Under the pieces are notes generated by a model, which worked only from the letters and a program-made list of their open reading frames with translations, was not told the DNA's origin and made no database searches. Below are positions 4,153-9,052 of a stretch of DNA of 9,052 bases, piece by piece. The position numbers were made by a program, and so were the translations under genes. How positions within the stretch are numbered: the first letter of the stretch is position 1; each line of letters opens with the position of its first letter. Source of the stretch: CAZADH01 sp964483805 (GTDB lineage Bacteria; Muiribacteriota; Ozemobacteria; Ozemobacterales; Ozemobacteraceae). Location of the stretch: assembly GCA_964483805.1 (NCBI GenBank), contig CAZADH010000260.1, positions 1-9,052 on the forward strand, in the 5' to 3' direction.

Positions 4153-6267
4153 TCACTCTCCGCCATGCTGTCGCGAACACGCCTGCAGCAACGTCGCCTC
4201 GTCAGCAAGTAACGTGGCCCGCGATTTCGCGCGGGTGAGGCCGGTGTAGACGATCTGACGCGTCAGCAGACGCTGCGCGGTGATGCCGGGCGCGGGCGGC
4301 AGAACGAGAGTGACGTGGTCGTACTCAGAGCCCTGTCCCTTGTGAACAGTCGTAGCGAAGGCCAGTTCGGGGCCGGGAAGCTCGTCGATGGCGACGCGCA
4401 AAACGGTGCCCGGGCGCGGAAATACACCGTAAAGACTGCCGCCGCGGGCCGGCAGGATCAAGCCGGTGTCACCGTTGAACAGGTCGAGACGGTAGTCGTT
4501 GCGCGTGACCATGACCACGGCCCCCGGAAAGAACATCTCGCCGTGGCCGTCGCGCAGCGCCGCCCGACCGTCAGCAGGCGAGCGGTCGGTGAGGCGGTGA
4601 CGCAGATGCGCCGCGCACACGCGGTTGATCGCGTTGACGCCGCAGACCCCGTCGCGAAACACCGTCAGCAGCTTGCGGCAGGTCAGCCACTTGAACGCCA
4701 CCGCGACCGGATGCTGGGCCTCGATGGCATCGCCGGAAGCCGGAACCCCGGCGCGCACGCACGCGAGAATCGCCTGCCGATAGTCGCTGTCCGCTTGCGG
4801 TCCCGTGCCTGTGGGCTCGCAGAAGTCGGTGATCCAGGTCTCGACGAAGTCGCGAAACGCCTTGGGGGCCCAGTCGGGGGTCTGCCACGACAGCGTGCCG
4901 GCAGCCACCCGCGGGAACCTGGCGAGCAACTGTTCTCGCGCGCCCCCGACAGTGTCATCGAATGTGTTGACAGCCTTCGCTGCCTCCAGGATCGTCTTGT
5001 CTGACCGGTAACAGGTCTCGAGCACGACGATTCGCGGTCCGATGTCCGGTCGTGTCGACACAGGCGCTGGCGCCGCGTCGCCAGGGTTGGCCGCCGCGCG
5101 ACGCGATCTGCCCTTCGGTTTGGTGACGGCGCCTGCTGTCAGCAGCGTGGTGAACCGGGCGGGTGTGAACGTCGACTGCTGCACGTTGCCGACGAGATCG
5201 GCCAGGACCGATCCGGCTTCGACCGACGGGAGCTGGTCTTTGTCGCCGACCAGGATCACCCGGGTGCTCGGCTGGGTCGCTTCGAGAAGACATGACATCA
5301 GTTCGGTGTCGACCATTGAGGTCTCATCGACGAGCAGAAAGTCGATGTCGAGCGGATTCTCGGCCGTATGACTGAACGCCAGCCTGGTCGGCGAGTAACC
5401 GAGGAGCCGGTGCAGCGTGCGCGGGTCGAGCGACGGGATGACGGCTTCTTCCGGGGTCGGGTTCGGCAGGCACCCGAGTTGGCCGCGCAGCGATTCGCCC
5501 AGGCGTTGCGCTGCCCGCCCGGTCGGAGCGGCGAGACCGATTCGACCGGGGCGGACCCCGGCGCGTAGCAGGCAACGCAGCAATGTAAATACAATCGAGG
5601 TCTTGCCGGTGCCGGGGCCGCCGGTGATGACGGCGAACGACTCGACCAGAGCCATCTTCACCGCCAGTTGCTGCTGGTCGTCGAGGCGCATCGGTTTGCC
5701 GGAGCCGCCCAACGGCATGTCGGCAAGAACTTTGTCGAGGATGGTGGGCCAATCCGGTGCACCTCCCCGCGTTGGCAACGGCACAGGGTGACCGGTGAGG
5801 CGGGCACGGAGTCCCGCCGCAAGCCGGTCTTCGGCAGCGCGGTAGCGATGAAATGACAGATGGTCGGCGCTGGCAACGAGCGGCAGATAGGGCGCATCAC
5901 CGACGTTGCCGATGACGGTCCGATACTGTCCTGCCTTCAGGGCCTGCAAAAAGATGTTGCCCAGACCGGCGAGGGGCCCGGCCGCCGCGAGCCTGTCGAA
6001 GAGTCGGGACGGTTCGAGACTCATGCGGAGCCCGCCTTCGCGCCGCACCAGAAACAGATTCATCAATGCGGCCTCGAGCGCGGTGCGTTGGTCGCCTTCC
6101 GGCAACTCGCCCAGATCACAGACGTCACGAATCGTCTGATACTCGACCGCGTCGAGGTCGGTTTCGCCGGCGGCATACGCATACAGGTCGCGGCGCAGTC
6201 CGTCGCTCGCCGGCCAGATGCCGACCGCCGTGAGATCCTGGACCAGGGCTTCGCGGTTGTTGTTCAT
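4153..6267 (-). CDS. recD: RecD, helicase alpha subunit of exonuclease V (RecBCD)
   Basis: RecD is the 5'-to-3' SF1 helicase motor of RecBCD, which unwinds and resects broken DNA ends before RecA loading. The 704-residue product shows Walker A GGPGTGKTS at 216-224, motif Ia LAAPTGRAAQRL at 245-256, Walker B LLVDETSMVD at 311-320, motif III LVGDKDQLPSVEAGSVLADL at 339-358, motif IV ETCYRS at 417-422, motif V VHKGQGSEYDHV at 641-652 and motif VI VYTGLTRAKSRATL at 673-686. Residues 1 to about 190 match the RecD N-terminal domain that binds RecC. There is no long helix-hairpin-helix N-terminal extension as in RecD2, and recB lies directly upstream, so this is the RecBCD-type subunit. A basic, Ala/Pro-rich insertion (about 378-408) sits between motifs III and IV. 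ATG at 6267 overlaps the recB stop by 4 nt, with AGGAGGA 6 nt upstream (6274-6280). The gene is intact. Confidence 0.97.
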   Translation of the reverse strand: MNNNREALVQDLTAVGIWPASDGLRRDLYAYAAGETDLDAVEYQTIRDVCDLGELPEGDQRTALEAALMNLFLVRREGGLRMSLEPSRLFDRLAAAGPLAGLGNIFLQALKAGQYRTVIGNVGDAPYLPLVASADHLSFHRYRAAEDRLAAGLRARLTGHPVPLPTRGGAPDWPTILDKVLADMPLGGSGKPMRLDDQQQLAVKMALVESFAVITGGPGTGKTSIVFTLLRCLLRAGVRPGRIGLAAPTGRAAQRLGESLRGQLGCLPNPTPEEAVIPSLDPRTLHRLLGYSPTRLAFSHTAENPLDIDFLLVDETSMVDTELMSCLLEATQPSTRVILVGDKDQLPSVEAGSVLADLVGNVQQSTFTPARFTTLLTAGAVTKPKGRSRRAAANPGDAAPAPVSTRPDIGPRIVVLETCYRSDKTILEAAKAVNTFDDTVGGAREQLLARFPRVAAGTLSWQTPDWAPKAFRDFVETWITDFCEPTGTGPQADSDYRQAILACVRAGVPASGDAIEAQHPVAVAFKWLTCRKLLTVFRDGVCGVNAINRVCAAHLRHRLTDRSPADGRAALRDGHGEMFFPGAVVMVTRNDYRLDLFNGDTGLILPARGGSLYGVFPRPGTVLRVAIDELPGPELAFATTVHKGQGSEYDHVTLVLPPAPGITAQRLLTRQIVYTGLTRAKSRATLLADEATLLQACSRQHGGE

Positions 6268-9052
6268 GACGGGTCCTCCTCGGCTAGGTCCGCGTCGGGA
6301 TCGGCAAGATCAGAGTAATCGGTTGCTTCCGCACTGAGCCGGTTCGCCCTGGCACTGGCCCGGTTCAGCAATGTCGGCAGTGTCGTCGTTTCAAACGCGT
6401 CGAGATCGCCCTGGTCAAACCGGTCGAAGAAGATTCCGTTGGAGTCTGGCGCGCCCGACAGCCCGCGGGTGAACAGCCAGGCGGCACCGACGACGGACGG
6501 TCCGGGTTTCGTTCCGCCGATCCCGCGCAGAATGCGGCGCAACGCCATCGCGTACAGTTTGTATTGCAGGTCGTAGTGGTGCGACTTCATTATTGCCGCC
6601 ACGGCCGCCGTGTCATACCGGCCGTCGGGTGACCAGTTGGTCTTGAAATCAAACACGTAATAGCACCCATCGTGCCTGACCACCAGATCGATCGCGCCGG
6701 TCAACAGGTCATTGGCCACGGTGGCGCCAAGCAACTGGCAGCTCTTTGCACCCGGAACCGGCATCCAGAAACCCAGTTCATGCCGTCGGTCGGCAATGGG
6801 CAGGTCACACAGGCGGCGGTCGCCCAGGAAGGGCAGCGGCGTCCGCAGGGTCCGCCAGGCCATGGTGGCAAGGCGGTGCCGGTCGTCGGTCTCGGGCACG
6901 CGTCGAATCGGGAAGCGCCGCAACAACCGGTCGATCAACGCGGCCGTAGCGCTTCCGTTTTGCAGCAGATCATCGATTTGGCCGGCCTGCGCGACCGCCG
7001 TGTAGTCGATGTGCTCCATGAGTGCGTGGAACAGTGTGCCACTGCGGACGCCGCCGGGCAGGGCATCTGTATCCTGTATTGCCACCCCAGGTAGGGATGT
7101 CTGATCGTCCCCCGCGTCAACCGCGCTGGTATCCGGTGGATCGAGACTGTCGAGTCCGGGCGGCAACTTGCCGTCCTCGATTTCGACGTCGAGTTCCACG
7201 GCATCGTTTTCGCCTTCTGTCGCTGAACGGGCCTGCCGAACGGTCACCCCGGCCGTATCGCTTGATCCCGGCGCCGTCTCTGTCTCGATCTCGCGCGCGA
7301 CCGCGGCGATCGAGGTGTCGGCATCACCGTGTGACATCCTCGAGAAAGACCGGACCGGGATGTAGATCTTGCGAATCTGCGGCGTCTTGTCAGGAGGCAG
7401 CGCGAAATCGAGGGTACCGACCGGCTGCGTCCGCACCATCGGCGCGACTCCGGTGGCCTTCGGGGCGACGGGTGCTCGCTCGATGGTGCGGTAAGCGACG
7501 CCGGCAGGCGGTTGCACGTTGGTCAGGTCGGGGCCGTCGAGGCCCGGGAACGCCCGCAACAAGCCGGATCGCATCCAGGTCGACAACCCTCCCGGCGAAT
7601 ACTGCATGGAGTGGCGCTGAAACGGCAGATACACCCGCCCGATGCCACGGGTGAGGGCCACGTAGAACAGGCGATTTTCCTCCGCCTCGCGCTCGCGACG
7701 GGCGAGGTCTGCCCCAATATTCGAGCCGGTCAACTCAACGCGCCACGGGCGCCGGTCGGCTCCGGGCGCAGTGCCGGTTGCGGCCTGGGGCGTCGCGGCA
7801 TCATTCGCGTGATACCGTGCGATCGTGTCTTTGCGCAGGCTGGTGAACCATCCGCACACAAACACCACCGGAAACTCGAGTCCCTTGGCGGAATGCATGG
7901 TCATGACCCGGACCTTGGGTTGGTCGCTCTCGAGTCGCAACGGAATCGCGATCGCGTCGTCTTGCTTCTGGTTGGCATTGGCGCCATCGATGCGCCGGCA
8001 CAGTCCATCGAGATCGAGATTCTCAGTGCGAGCAAGAAGCGTCAACTCTCGACCGAGATCGAGCAGCGTGCTGACGCGTGTTTCGCTGTCGGGTTCACCC
8101 GCCGCCCGCAAGAGTCGTCCGGTGCGCGTGAGCAGTGCGCGAAACAGTCGGGGCCACTGGCCTTGCGCGGCCAGTTCGCCCCAGCGCCGCAACGCCCGGG
8201 CGAGCGGTTCGCGGGGCGAAAGACCGACGAATGAATCTTTGTCCTCGATCTTGAAACCGAAGAACGAGGTCAGCAGCGCGCGTTTGATGGCGGACTGGTC
8301 GAAGGGGCGGGCGATGGCAGCGAGGACCAGCGCGATCTCGCGGGCCTCGACCGTGGTGAGCAGATCGGGGTGCCGCCCGCGCACGAAGGCGATGTTGTGG
8401 GCCGTCAAGGCCTCGACGACCGGCGTTTCTTCGGTCACGCTGCGCACCAGGATGCAGATGTCGTTCGCTCGCAATGGCCGCCGGTTGCCGTCGCGGTCCT
8501 GAAATTCATGGTCGCCGCTCAGTAGCATGCGGATCTCGCGCGCGACGAATCCGGCAAACTCGGTTCGCGTCTTCGCACCCCGGTCGGCGGTGGTCACGAT
8601 GACCTGCAATGGCTGCGGATCAGGCGCACAGACGTTGCGCGCAGCGTTCCGACCCGCGCCGGATCTCGGTGCCTCCGCGGGCACGAAGAGGCCCGCCTTC
8701 ATGCCGGCCACGGGTGTAACTCTCTTGTATTGACTGCCGAGCAGCTCGGATTTCGCGAACAGCTCGTCGATGGCGCTGACGAGTGTCGGCGCAGACCGGT
8801 AATTGATGCCGAGTTGCGAAAGCTGGGCGGTGCCCCGCGAGGTCAGGTCGACGATCGCCTGCCGGAACGTGCCGACATCGGCGCCGCGCCAACCATAGAT
8901 GGCCTGCTTGTCGTCGCCGACGAGGCACAGCCGGTGCCCGGGCTGGTCGGCGAAAAGGTGGCGGAAAATCTCCCATTGCACCAGATCGGTGTCCTGAAAC
9001 TCGTCGACCAACGCCGCCCGGTATCGTCGGCGCAGCGCGTCGGTGAGCGTCG
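6264..9052 (-). CDS. recB: RecB, helicase-nuclease beta subunit of exonuclease V (5' end beyond window)
   Basis: RecB is the 3'-to-5' SF1A helicase and sole nuclease of RecBCD. About 928 residues are visible; the N-terminal Walker A region lies off the right edge. The frame is open to the edge, where TLTDALRRRYRAALVDEFQD is typical RecB. A TTG at 9011 is internal, not the start. Counting from it: motif II VDEFQDTD (2-9), motif III LVGDDKQAIYGWRG (30-43), motif IV INYRS (69-73), motif V VMTMHSAKGLEFPVVF (369-384), motif VI ENRLFYVALTR (445-455). An acidic linker (about 560-655) leads to the nuclease domain: GTLFHALME (H662), GAIDLVV (D775), YVFDFKTNW (D788, K790) and YDLQYKLY (Q816, Y820). All catalytic residues are present, so the nuclease should be active. 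recD follows with an ATGA overlap. recC is presumably upstream but not seen. Confidence 0.97.
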   Translation of the reverse strand, partial: TLTDALRRRYRAALVDEFQDTDLVQWEIFRHLFADQPGHRLCLVGDDKQAIYGWRGADVGTFRQAIVDLTSRGTAQLSQLGINYRSAPTLVSAIDELFAKSELLGSQYKRVTPVAGMKAGLFVPAEAPRSGAGRNAARNVCAPDPQPLQVIVTTADRGAKTRTEFAGFVAREIRMLLSGDHEFQDRDGNRRPLRANDICILVRSVTEETPVVEALTAHNIAFVRGRHPDLLTTVEAREIALVLAAIARPFDQSAIKRALLTSFFGFKIEDKDSFVGLSPREPLARALRRWGELAAQGQWPRLFRALLTRTGRLLRAAGEPDSETRVSTLLDLGRELTLLARTENLDLDGLCRRIDGANANQKQDDAIAIPLRLESDQPKVRVMTMHSAKGLEFPVVFVCGWFTSLRKDTIARYHANDAATPQAATGTAPGADRRPWRVELTGSNIGADLARREREAEENRLFYVALTRGIGRVYLPFQRHSMQYSPGGLSTWMRSGLLRAFPGLDGPDLTNVQPPAGVAYRTIERAPVAPKATGVAPMVRTQPVGTLDFALPPDKTPQIRKIYIPVRSFSRMSHGDADTSIAAVAREIETETAPGSSDTAGVTVRQARSATEGENDAVELDVEIEDGKLPPGLDSLDPPDTSAVDAGDDQTSLPGVAIQDTDALPGGVRSGTLFHALMEHIDYTAVAQAGQIDDLLQNGSATAALIDRLLRRFPIRRVPETDDRHRLATMAWRTLRTPLPFLGDRRLCDLPIADRRHELGFWMPVPGAKSCQLLGATVANDLLTGAIDLVVRHDGCYYVFDFKTNWSPDGRYDTAAVAAIMKSHHYDLQYKLYAMALRRILRGIGGTKPGPSVVGAAWLFTRGLSGAPDSNGIFFDRFDQGDLDAFETTTLPTLLNRASARANRLSAEATDYSDLADPDADLAEEDPS

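Noticed and set aside
3917..4180. N-terminal extension of the DUF433 frame upstream to 4180
   Set aside because: The extra residues overlap the end of recD, show no domain similarity and bypass a good AAGGAG site before the ATG at 3916.
8970..9011. Start of RecB at the TTG at 9011
   Set aside because: The upstream residues in the same frame match RecB (ALRRRYRAALVDEFQDTD) and the Walker A region must lie further upstream, so the gene continues beyond the window.
1..9052. CRISPR array, tRNA or rRNA genes, transposase genes
   Set aside because: No regularly spaced direct repeats, cloverleaf sequence, rRNA motif or transposase domain was seen on either strand.

Overview
The window is GC-rich bacterial DNA. 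Every gene I can support lies on the minus strand. RecB of the RecBCD type (helicase joined to nuclease), RecD, and an SbcCD pair point to a Gram-negative, Pseudomonadota-like bacterium or an uncultivated lineage with similar repair genes. I cannot name the organism.

Right part (4153-9052): the 3' part of recB, whose 5' end lies beyond the window, runs into recD with a 4-nt ATGA overlap. These are two subunits of the RecBCD helicase-nuclease, which resects and repairs double-strand breaks. recC is not in view.

Middle part (2030-4152): a looser accessory stretch. It holds a 74-residue DUF433-type antitoxin gene. Its overlapping partner starts like a DUF5615 PIN-like toxin (MNLWLDAQ) but loses that resemblance at once and continues as unrecognised sequence, so the toxin looks deleted. 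About 475 bp rich in inverted repeats follows. Next is a 302-residue protein that joins an N-terminal Nudix-like domain, with its metal-binding glutamates replaced, to a C-terminal domain resembling DUF6508.

Left part (1-1740): sbcD, then sbcC, translationally coupled by a GTGA overlap and cut by the window's left edge. SbcCD is the Mre11-Rad50-type nuclease that opens hairpins and long palindromes and trims blocked DNA ends. The 400-bp gap upstream of sbcD contains several short hairpins and one imperfect 49-nt palindrome with a 1-nt centre, which is the type of structure SbcCD attacks.

Together the window is a DNA-end-processing locus: RecBCD on one side and SbcCD on the other, same strand, separated by an accessory cassette with a decayed toxin-antitoxin module and an uncharacterised Nudix-fusion gene. 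I saw no CRISPR array, tRNA, rRNA or transposase gene.
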